Under the pieces are notes generated by a model. The model did no database searches. It was not told the origin of the DNA and was given only the letters and a program-made list of their open reading frames with translations. Positions 1 to 5,441 of a stretch of DNA of 5,442 bases are shown in pieces. Position 1 is the stretch's first letter, and every line of letters starts with the position of its first letter. The DNA comes from an uncultured Lachnospiraceae bacterium (GTDB taxonomy: Bacteria > Bacillota > Clostridia > Lachnospirales > Lachnospiraceae), in assembly GCA_958446555.1 (NCBI GenBank), contig CAUCWU010000186.1, positions 1 to 5,442 of the forward strand. Reading direction: 5' to 3'. The position numbers were made by a program, and so were the translations under genes.

Positions 1-22
1 TGACAAGAACTTTCGTTTTCAT
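1..22 (-). CDS. Start of a further gene, cut by the window edge
   Basis: An ATG at 22 opens a frame reading M-K-T-K-V-L-V before the window ends. A purine-rich site, AGAAGGG on the minus strand (35-41), lies about 12 nt upstream, which is slightly long but acceptable. The gene starts 21 nt after the stop of the preceding small gene on the same strand, as expected in an operon. The K-V-L-V beginning resembles the first beta strand of many Rossmann-type proteins. From memory of related genomes, an HI0933/BaiN-type flavoprotein can follow a flippase here. Seven residues cannot decide this, so no function is assigned. Confidence 0.45.
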
Positions 23-34
23 GCAAATTTATTT

Positions 35-41
35 CCCTTCT
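35..41 (-). promoter_or_regulatory. Ribosome binding site of the gene at the left edge
   Basis: AGAAGGG on the minus strand, 12 nt before the ATG at 22. It lies in the short gap after the stop at 44-46 and is the main support for calling a new gene start here. Confidence 0.4.
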
Positions 42-43
42 AA

Positions 44-442
44 TTAATAATAATACTTTCGAATACAAAGCTTAGCCCAATCCATCGAGACTAGCTCACT
101 TTTATAATAGCCGTTCTCTCTGTCTTTTTCTTCCTCTAGATTCGCTGGATCTAATAAAAAGCTTTGAAGCGTCTTTTCATCCATTCCAAGCATACGACTA
201 TCCCAATATGGCATTTCAGAAAAGATCTTCTTTGTCTGCTCATCATATTTTTCTACAACAATCGACATCTGAGCTGTCACACGCACGGCACTCTCTGATT
301 TTGGTGGAAGAGCGATCAATGATTCGATCTTTTCTTTTTTGGCCCACTCATTTTGGGCAATCGTTTTTGTTATAAAAAAGCTTGTCTGCTCAATCGTAAG
401 AAGAACAGCCCCAACACAAAGAAAACGAATTGCATACTTCAC
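44..442 (-). CDS. Small membrane-anchored protein, BofC-like, GTG start
   Basis: Encodes 132 residues from a GTG at 442. The frame is open upstream to a TTG at 475, but that codon has no ribosome binding site, whereas AAAAGGAG sits 7 nt before the GTG. Residues 4-24 are hydrophobic after a basic N-terminus, giving a signal anchor or uncleaved signal peptide. The rest is a soluble domain, presumably outside the membrane. It holds a beta-strand-like V-R-V-T-A-Q-M-S-I-V-V-E-K-Y-D, an acidic middle (E-E-E-K-D-R-E) and an E-L-V-S-M-D-W-A-K-L-C-I-R-K ending. This layout recalls BofC-like proteins of clostridia; BofC in B. subtilis is an intermembrane-space regulator of SpoIVB in pro-SigmaK processing. 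As I recall the relatives, many continue past the I-R-K strand, while this one stops three tyrosines later, so it is a short form or has lost its C-terminal part. It is likely co-transcribed with the flippase gene. The gene is fairly certain, the BofC relation weak. Confidence 0.7.
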   Translation of the reverse strand: MKYAIRFLCVGAVLLTIEQTSFFITKTIAQNEWAKKEKIESLIALPPKSESAVRVTAQMSIVVEKYDEQTKKIFSEMPYWDSRMLGMDEKTLQSFLLDPANLEEEKDRENGYYKSELVSMDWAKLCIRKYYY

Positions 443-449
443 ACAAGCA

Positions 450-457
450 CTCCTTTT
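450..457 (-). promoter_or_regulatory. Ribosome binding site deciding the GTG start at 442
   Basis: AAAAGGAG on the minus strand with a 7-nt spacer to the GTG at 442. The TTG eleven codons upstream has only A/T-rich sequence before it, so this site fixes the start of the small membrane protein. Confidence 0.7.
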
Positions 458-475
458 AGCAGTTTTCTCTGCCAA
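456..475 (-). other. Hairpin just upstream of the ribosome binding site
   Basis: On the minus strand TTGGCAG and CTGCTAA pair into a 7-bp stem with one G-U pair, around the 6-nt loop AGAAAA. The 3' arm touches the first two A residues of the ribosome binding site at 450-457. No U run follows, so it is not an intrinsic terminator. It could tune translation of the small protein or protect the 5' end of a processed message; it may also be chance. Confidence 0.4.
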
Positions 476-496
476 TTTTGATTCACTATCTTATGT

Positions 497-527
497 AAAG
501 TATGGATTCGTTTTCATAAAAATATTC
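497..527 (-). promoter_or_regulatory. Possible SigE-like promoter
   Basis: On the minus strand GAATATT (521-527) matches the B. subtilis SigE -35 pattern. CATACTTT (497-504) matches the CATA start and final T of the -10 pattern. The spacer is 16 nt, about two longer than usual. It lies in the only gap above 60 nt in the window, before a possibly sporulation-related gene. In an A/T-rich gap this level of match can occur by chance. No convincing SigA promoter was seen there. Confidence 0.2.
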
Positions 528-543
528 CTACAAATTTATAATC

Positions 544-2181
544 TTACAGTAATTTACACTTTTTCGCAATGCGAATCAAAAGTCCACCCTTTGGCAGATC
601 ACGCATTGCACTCTCGGTAAGAAGCTTAATTTTTACTGCCACTGCAAAATATACAACGACGGCCACTACAACAGATACTAGCATTGGGATTGCCTTTCCC
701 AAGAACTGATGTAACAGCTGATAACAGCCAAAGCAAACAACACCCATAATCGCAGATGCTGCTGCCGGTTTGACAAACAATGTCATCACATCTGGTCGAT
801 ATTCAAGCAATGTACTAATTGAATAGAAATTCAGTATCGTAATCACAAGTGCATAGATCACATAGCTGATGATGACACCATAAATACCTAAGTTAAAGCC
901 AAGACACAATACCAGAAGTACAATGATATGAACGACCATTGCCATCAGTGAATGTTGAACTGGAAGATTCATTCGGTCAATTCCCTGCAAAATCGAGTTT
1001 GTAATCGTTGAGAACGAGAACGTGATAACAGCCGGGCAAACTACCTGAAGATAGGTGCTTGCTGAACTGGTATCGCTTGAGAACAAGGTCTTGATGATCG
1101 GATCAGCCAATACAAGAAGACCCACTGCTGACGGGAATGCCAAGATGGAAATGAATCGAAGGATTGCATTCACTTTAAATTTTGCCGTCTGCTGATCGCC
1201 AAGTGCATAGGCAGCTGTCAGTGTTGGAACAAGTGACACTGCCATTGCAGAGGAGATGGATACTGGAATGTGAACCAAAAGCAGTGCCTTTGCATTGTAA
1301 GCACCCCACATACTGTCTTTCACATCCTCCATACCCTTTGCTGCCATAATATTGTTAAACAAACTTCCATCTACCAACTCAATCAAGTTGTACAGAGCCG
1401 TGCTTAAGATAACTGGAAGCGCAATTGAAAGCATCAGCATAAAGATATCTTTATAATCCTGCTCGGTTCCCGTCTTATCACGGCTGATATTGACTGCTAA
1501 AATCTTTCTGTATGCGACAAACAAGATAAAGCAGAAAATCAGTCCTGCCAGTGCACCTGCACCAGTTCCGATTGCACCACCTGCTGCACCCCAAGCATAG
1601 CCTAAATCTGAAGTTCCACTTGACAGATCCATTCCATGTCCAAAGTCAAACAGAAAATATGCAAATACGACTGACATAATTGCATTGATTAAGCCCTCAA
1701 CAATCTGAGAAACAGCTGTCGGAAGTGTATTTTGAAGTCCCTGGAAGAAGCCACGAAATACACCAAGAAGAGCCATAATCAGAATCGTTGGTGCCATAAA
1801 GCGAAGGGCAATCGCTGCCAACTCACTGTGGAAAAATACTCTTGTAAAAAACTGTGCACCAACCAGCACAATCAAACCAAATGTCGTACCAATACCAATT
1901 GCAAATACAACTGCACAGATGAAAACTCTCTTGACATTGCGCCACTGTCCTAACTGTGCCTTTGCTGAAACCATCTTCGATACAGCAAGCGGAAGGCTGT
2001 ATGAAGACAGCAACAACAAAATTGTGTAGACACTGTATGCATACGAATAAAATCCGTTTCCCTTATCACCGATGATGGCCGTCATTGGAATACGGTAGAT
2101 CATTCCCATGACACGCACCAAAATTGACGCAATCGCAAGAATACTTCCCTGCGCAATAAAATCATTTTTCTTTTTTTTCAT
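544..2181 (-). CDS. MurJ/SpoVB-type lipid flippase (MOP superfamily)
   Basis: A 545-residue multi-pass membrane protein of the MviN/MurJ-SpoVB branch of the MOP exporter superfamily. Family members flip undecaprenyl-linked precursors, such as lipid II, across the cytoplasmic membrane for peptidoglycan or spore cortex synthesis. A basic N-terminus (MKKKKND) leads into the first membrane helix at about 9-28. Family-type segments follow: Y-S-V-Y-T-I-L-L-L-L-S-S near 49-60, L-P-L-A-V-S-K-M-V near 63-71, R-G-F-F-Q-G near 143-148 with T-A-V-S-Q-I-V-E at 155-162, and S-I-L-Q-G-I-D-R at 396-403. Many hydrophobic stretches fill the rest, in keeping with the roughly 14 helices of the family, and the tail is basic. 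Length and motifs resemble B. subtilis YtgP (MurJ, about 544 residues) a little more than SpoVB, but the paralogues cannot be told apart safely by eye. The site AAAGGGAAG (2190-2198) lies 8 nt before the ATG. The gene starts 42 nt after ybeY. Confidence 0.93.
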   Translation of the reverse strand: MKKKKNDFIAQGSILAIASILVRVMGMIYRIPMTAIIGDKGNGFYSYAYSVYTILLLLSSYSLPLAVSKMVSAKAQLGQWRNVKRVFICAVVFAIGIGTTFGLIVLVGAQFFTRVFFHSELAAIALRFMAPTILIMALLGVFRGFFQGLQNTLPTAVSQIVEGLINAIMSVVFAYFLFDFGHGMDLSSGTSDLGYAWGAAGGAIGTGAGALAGLIFCFILFVAYRKILAVNISRDKTGTEQDYKDIFMLMLSIALPVILSTALYNLIELVDGSLFNNIMAAKGMEDVKDSMWGAYNAKALLLVHIPVSISSAMAVSLVPTLTAAYALGDQQTAKFKVNAILRFISILAFPSAVGLLVLADPIIKTLFSSDTSSASTYLQVVCPAVITFSFSTITNSILQGIDRMNLPVQHSLMAMVVHIIVLLVLCLGFNLGIYGVIISYVIYALVITILNFYSISTLLEYRPDVMTLFVKPAAASAIMGVVCFGCYQLLHQFLGKAIPMLVSVVVAVVVYFAVAVKIKLLTESAMRDLPKGGLLIRIAKKCKLL

Positions 2182-2189
2182 TAATATTT

Positions 2190-2198
2190 CTTCCCTTT
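2190..2198 (-). promoter_or_regulatory. Ribosome binding site of the flippase gene
   Basis: AAAGGGAAG on the minus strand, 8 nt before the ATG at 2181. An ATG at 2210 further upstream is out of frame with the flippase, so the 2181 start stands. Confidence 0.6.
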
Positions 2199-2223
2199 CC
2201 TGCCGCCATGTAAATGCTGCGGC

Positions 2224-2721
2224 TTATCTGAGAATTGATAATCCGTTCAATATCTCTCTTTGGCGAGCCTCCATCTGCTCGCGCTCATCTTCCTCCATGT
2301 GGTCATAGCCAAACAGATGAAGCATGCTGTGTGCAACCAAAAAGCCAAGCTCACGCTCCAAGGAATGTCCGTAGCTTTCAGCCTGCTCATAAACCTTATC
2401 GACTGAGATAATAATGTCACCAAGCACCAGCTCTCCGGTTTCAAAATTAAAATAATCCTCTGATGCATTCTCTAACCGATCAAAATCTGCCGGCTTTTCA
2501 TAATCCACCATCGGAAATGAAAGCACATCAGTTGGGCGGTCAATTCCTCTGTACTCCTTATTGATCGCATGGATCTCTTCATTGTTTGTTAAAAGTACAT
2601 TTACCTCTGCCTCATATGGACACTTCTCATAATCCATACATCCCATGACTACACGCTCAATCAATGCCTTATAGTCAAATGGCAGTTCTCTTGAAGCTTC
2701 ATTTTCAATTGAAATTGTCAT
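2224..2721 (-). CDS. ybeY: Endoribonuclease YbeY (rRNA maturation factor)
   Basis: A 165-residue protein of the UPF0054/YbeY family, a metal-dependent endoribonuclease needed for 3'-end maturation of 16S rRNA and for 70S ribosome quality control in the cytoplasm. The signature is complete: H131-S-M-L-H135-L-F-G-Y-D-H141 supplies the three zinc-binding histidines. Upstream are the conserved arginine R58 in E-Y-R-G-I-D, the T-D-V-L-S-F-P block (64-70), and L-G-D-I (100-103). Length is normal for the family. The frame is open to an ATG at 2796, but that would add 25 Lys/Ser-rich residues and run 65 nt into phoH. The ATG at 2721 has GGAG with a 5-nt spacer and follows the phoH stop by 10 nt, so it is preferred. 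Its place after phoH is typical of Firmicutes and suggests joint expression. Confidence 0.97.
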   Translation of the reverse strand: MTISIENEASRELPFDYKALIERVVMGCMDYEKCPYEAEVNVLLTNNEEIHAINKEYRGIDRPTDVLSFPMVDYEKPADFDRLENASEDYFNFETGELVLGDIIISVDKVYEQAESYGHSLERELGFLVAHSMLHLFGYDHMEEDEREQMEARQREILNGLSILR

Positions 2722-2726
2722 ACTCT

Positions 2727-2730
2727 CTCC
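2727..2730 (-). promoter_or_regulatory. Ribosome binding site deciding the ybeY start
   Basis: GGAG on the minus strand, 5 nt before the ATG at 2721 and directly after the phoH TGA. It favours the 165-residue form over a longer one starting inside phoH, and its closeness to the stop suggests translational coupling. Confidence 0.7.
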
Positions 2731-2731
2731 A

Positions 2732-3739
2732 TCAGCCTCTTGGCTTTTTTGTTTTTTCCTCTTGTGCGCGCTTTCTGCTGTTTTGCTTGTTCTCATACTC
2801 CTCGTATGCTTTTACGATCTTTTGAACGAGCGGATGACGAACAACATCTCGATTATCCAGATAGACAAAACCAATGTCATCCACATTCTTTAACACCTTG
2901 ATCGCCACATCAAGACCGGACTGTGTACCTGCCGGAAGGTCTTTTTGTGTCATATCTCCAGTGATAATGACCTTTGATCCAAAGCCAATACGAGTCAAAA
3001 ACATCTTCATCTGAGCAGGTGTTGTATTCTGTGCCTCATCCAGTATGATGTACGAATTATCCAGTGTACGTCCTCTCATATAAGCAAGAGGTGCTACCTC
3101 GATCAAGCCCTTCTCCTGATTGTTTATAAAGCTCTCGGCACCCATAATCTGATACAGGGCATCGTACAGCGGGCGCAGATACGGATCAATCTTACTTTGC
3201 AAATCACCTGGCAAAAAACCAAGCTTTTCTCCAGCCTCAATCGCCGGTCTGGTCAAAATAATACGGCTGACCTCCTGCTTTTTAAAGGCATCGATTGCCA
3301 TCGCCATCGCAAGATACGTCTTTCCAGTTCCGGCAGGACCCACGCCAAAGACGATCATTTTTTTGCGAATCGCATCTACATACTGCTTTTGACCGACTGT
3401 CTTTGGCTTTACCGGCTTTCCTGAAATCGTACGGCAGATGATATCCTTATCAATCTCGAGCACATCGCTACTCTTCTCAGAAAATGACATTGAAATCGTA
3501 TAATCCACATTCTGCTCGGTTACGGTGTTTCCTCTCTTCGACAGCTCAAGCAATGTATCTACGACACTGCGCGCCTTGCCAACTGCTTCCTCTGTTCCAG
3601 AAAGACGAATCGTATCGCCACGATTGACAAATGTCACACCGAATGCTCGCTCAATCTTCTTTATGTTACAGTCAAACTGTCCAAATACATTCAACTGATG
3701 GGCAGCCGGTATTTCCATAACTGCTTGCGCAACACTCAT
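2732..3739 (-). CDS. phoH: PhoH family ATPase with N-terminal KH domain
   Basis: A 335-residue cytoplasmic P-loop ATPase of the PhoH/PhoL (YbeZ) family, thought to act in RNA metabolism together with YbeY. Residues 10-67 form the small N-terminal KH-like RNA-binding part (L-N-V-F-G-Q-F-D, then G-V-T-F-V-N-R-G-D-T-I-R-L-S-G). The ATPase core follows: the G-Q-K-Q-Y-V segment at 116-121, Walker A G-P-A-G-T-G-K-T at 134-141, the T-R-P-A-I-E-A-G-E-K-L-G-F-L-P-G-D block at 163-179, Walker B I-I-L-D-E-A-Q-N at 231-238, I-T-G-D at 259-262, and V-R-H-P-L-V at 300-305. All key residues are present. The tail from about 312 is strongly charged and probably disordered. AGAGAGG lies 7 nt before the ATG. 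The gene is 56 nt after yqfD and 10 nt before ybeY, as in the Bacillus yqfCDE-ybeY cluster, except that no pgpH gene intervenes. Function is well supported at family level; the exact substrate in this organism is unknown. Confidence 0.97.
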   Translation of the reverse strand: MSVAQAVMEIPAAHQLNVFGQFDCNIKKIERAFGVTFVNRGDTIRLSGTEEAVGKARSVVDTLLELSKRGNTVTEQNVDYTISMSFSEKSSDVLEIDKDIICRTISGKPVKPKTVGQKQYVDAIRKKMIVFGVGPAGTGKTYLAMAMAIDAFKKQEVSRIILTRPAIEAGEKLGFLPGDLQSKIDPYLRPLYDALYQIMGAESFINNQEKGLIEVAPLAYMRGRTLDNSYIILDEAQNTTPAQMKMFLTRIGFGSKVIITGDMTQKDLPAGTQSGLDVAIKVLKNVDDIGFVYLDNRDVVRHPLVQKIVKAYEEYENKQNSRKRAQEEKTKKPRG

Positions 3740-3746
3740 ACATAAA

Positions 3747-3753
3747 CCTCTCT
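3747..3753 (-). promoter_or_regulatory. Ribosome binding site of phoH
   Basis: AGAGAGG on the minus strand, 7 nt before the phoH ATG at 3739. A second, out-of-frame ATG lies at 3743 with only 3 nt of spacing, too close to be efficient, so the 3739 start is chosen. Confidence 0.65.
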
Positions 3754-3795
3754 AACTTGTTTCTTTTCTGATCCCAAATTTACATCTCAAAAATC

Positions 3796-5073
3796 TCACT
3801 CATTACTCGCATCCTTTGAAGGATATTCGTCATTTGTCTCCAAATCTGCAGTGACCGCAGCATTCTTTTCAAGAAGAAGCCTTGCCTTCATGTGTAGGCA
3901 TTCAGGATCACTTTCTATTGTAACATTATTTTCAATTATTTCCACCCCTAATTTTTCCAATTGAACAATAAATTCACGATATTTTTGATCTGCCTGCCTC
4001 TTTAAGCTTGGATCATCATAGGAAATCTGTGTATTCTCATATTGAAAAGATCGATATGTCTCCGAATAGATTGGCAAGTAAAAATGTTCAAACAGATGCC
4101 ATTGTCTCTGCTCAATATACACTTCCTCATTTTGTTCTGGACTGTCTTGTTTTGTACTATTTTCTTCACTCATCTCTTTGGGTGTTGGAATGCTACCCGG
4201 CAGACAAAAGCGATATCCAAATAAAATAAGCCCCGGAAATGTCTCTTCGGACATATAATGCCGAATCGTTTGATTCCGAGGTATTTTTACTTCAAAATTT
4301 TCTTCATATTCAACCCACACATCAGCAGAGGCAGCAGTCTTCTTATAAGCAATCACTTCCTGAGAATCATCATAAATTGGCATTAGACCAGATACCAAAA
4401 GCTCGCCCTCTTCCACCTCATCGCCATTTTTGACATATGGTGTTCCGCTTCTTGTCACCATTCGCACAATGACACCACTTTTATCAGATCGTATGCTACA
4501 AGGAGTTTCATTTTGTGTTTTTGTATTCATAGAAGCTGTATTGTTTTCCTCTATCTCAACGACAAGTCGCGTCCCCTCAAGGCGAGCCGACACCCAAGTA
4601 ATATCATTAAACTCGTTTCGAAGCTTTTTTTCAAGCAAATCACAGACAACATTGGAGCGTTTCATTCCCGGCTCATACCCCTGCCCTTTGACAAAGGATA
4701 ACAAAAAACTATCGGTATAGCGCACATTCCCTGCAAATTCAATGTCCCAGACAAACAAGGACAATACATAGAGCGATGCAAATGATAAAATGCCACAGAC
4801 AAGACCAAGTCTTCTGTGTCTTGTCTTTTTCCACCAAAAGTACAGTCCCTTTTTCTCCACAATATGAATCGAAACCGCTGCCTTTTTTCGAAGATTCCAC
4901 AGCTTTAAAACATCTCTCGCCGATACCATTGCGCAAATACCGTCTGGTGTTCTCTTTACCTGATACAAAACAAGTTGATGAAAAGAGGCAATATTCAAAA
5001 AGCGCTCTGTCTCTGATCCAGCTATGCAAATCCAAACTCGATTTTGTAAATTTTGACTTCTAATTTGTTTCAT
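3796..5073 (-). CDS. yqfD: Sporulation protein YqfD
   Basis: A 425-residue membrane protein of the YqfD family; in B. subtilis the gene belongs to the SigmaE mother-cell regulon and is needed for sporulation. Residues 1-85 form an N-terminal domain ending in a basic stretch (K-K-T-R-H-R-R), followed by one membrane helix at about 88-109. Next comes an FtsQ/POTRA-like segment, 110-177 (W-D-I-E-F-A-G-N-V-R-Y-T, M-K-R-S-N-V-V, W-V-S-A-R-L-E-G-T-R-L-V-V-E-I-E-E). The 199-230 region carries the family's G-V-I-V-R-M-V-T-R-S-G-T-P block and a K-N-G-D-E-V-E-E-G-E-L-L-V-S-G turn. The C-terminal part holds H-F-Y-L-P-I near 330-335 and L-G-V-E-I-I-E-N-N-V near 375-384. An acidic, Ser/Asn-rich insert lies around 297-323 and the tail is also acidic. 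The large part after the helix is predicted to face away from the cytoplasm. Translation starts 2 nt after the yqfC stop, with GAGGAG inside the last yqfC codons. Biochemical function is unknown. Confidence 0.95.
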   Translation of the reverse strand: MKQIRSQNLQNRVWICIAGSETERFLNIASFHQLVLYQVKRTPDGICAMVSARDVLKLWNLRKKAAVSIHIVEKKGLYFWWKKTRHRRLGLVCGILSFASLYVLSLFVWDIEFAGNVRYTDSFLLSFVKGQGYEPGMKRSNVVCDLLEKKLRNEFNDITWVSARLEGTRLVVEIEENNTASMNTKTQNETPCSIRSDKSGVIVRMVTRSGTPYVKNGDEVEEGELLVSGLMPIYDDSQEVIAYKKTAASADVWVEYEENFEVKIPRNQTIRHYMSEETFPGLILFGYRFCLPGSIPTPKEMSEENSTKQDSPEQNEEVYIEQRQWHLFEHFYLPIYSETYRSFQYENTQISYDDPSLKRQADQKYREFIVQLEKLGVEIIENNVTIESDPECLHMKARLLLEKNAAVTADLETNDEYPSKDASNE

Positions 5074-5075
5074 GG

Positions 5076-5441
5076 CTACTCCTCATAGCAAATAGACTGG
5101 ATATTGCCCGTAATCAAAACCTCCTCTGTCGCAAAGTAAGAAATCGTTAAACATCGGCCAGTGATTTTGATTTGATGCCTGCCTGCCAACAGGCAGATTT
5201 CGTCTTCTTTACAGACAAGAAGCTTTTTAAAATTTCGAATTTGCATCTGGCTGTTTCCAGAAAGAAGCGAAATCTCACGTCCCATCACAACATCAGTTGG
5301 AAGATGAAGACAATCGACCAGATACTCAACTCTTTTTCTAGGTGTTTGCTGAATCTGATATTTCTTCAATGACCGAATTTTACTCGATTTCTTATCTTGC
5401 TTCCTATTCCGACTTTTATTTTTTCTTGACATTTCTTTCAT
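5076..5441 (-). CDS. yqfC: Sporulation protein YqfC (5' end near window edge)
   Basis: A 121-residue protein of the YqfC/YabP family, found in spore formers; B. subtilis yqfC is co-expressed with yqfD under SigmaE, but its molecular role is unknown. From about residue 38 it follows the family pattern: L-H-L-P-T-D-V-V at 46-53, the R-E-I-S-L-L-S-G strand at 55-62, N-F-K-K-L-L-V near 70-76, then I-K-I-T-G-R-C-L-T-I and E-E-V-L-I-T-G-N-I-Q-S-I. This suggests a compact all-beta fold. The first 37 residues are an extension very rich in Lys and Arg, longer than the B. subtilis protein (about 93 residues). Two in-frame ATGs, at 5441 and 5432, are possible; neither has a visible ribosome binding site because the window ends at 5442, so the true start may also lie outside. 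The stop is 2 nt before yqfD. Confidence 0.9.
   Translation of the reverse strand: MKEMSRKNKSRNRKQDKKSSKIRSLKKYQIQQTPRKRVEYLVDCLHLPTDVVMGREISLLSGNSQMQIRNFKKLLVCKEDEICLLAGRHQIKITGRCLTISYFATEEVLITGNIQSICYEE
5079..5084 (-). promoter_or_regulatory. Ribosome binding site of yqfD inside the yqfC end
   Basis: GAGGAG on the minus strand forms the last two sense codons (Glu-Glu) of yqfC, 5 nt before the yqfD ATG at 5073. The yqfC TAG sits between site and start, an arrangement typical of coupled translation. Confidence 0.7.

Noticed and set aside
443..475. TTG start at 475 for the small membrane protein
   Set aside because: There is no purine-rich site before it, and the GTG at 442 has AAAAGGAG at ideal spacing.
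339..620. Plus-strand open frame across the flippase-small gene gap
   Set aside because: It runs opposite two minus-strand genes, and its sequence looks like the complement of their coding bases with no family features.
2202..2223. Possible terminator between ybeY and the flippase gene
   Set aside because: GCCGC and GCGGC can pair around a 12-nt loop, but the stem is only 5 bp and is followed by purines, not a U run. It includes the first bases after the ybeY stop and is too weak to call.
2722..2796. Longer YbeY starting at ATG 2796
   Set aside because: It would overlap phoH by 65 nt and add a Lys/Ser-rich tail foreign to the family, while the ATG at 2721 has a good ribosome binding site and gives the normal length.
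3197..3424. Plus-strand open frame opposite phoH
   Set aside because: It is antisense to the ATPase core, has no ribosome binding site or recognisable domain, and is a shadow of the real gene.
3740..3795. Promoter for phoH in the gap after yqfD
   Set aside because: A TTGAGA hexamer is present on the minus strand, but no TATAAT-like hexamer lies 16-18 nt downstream.
4430..5063. Several plus- and minus-strand open frames overlapping yqfD
   Set aside because: All are nested within yqfD in other frames; the yqfD frame carries the family motifs along its full length.
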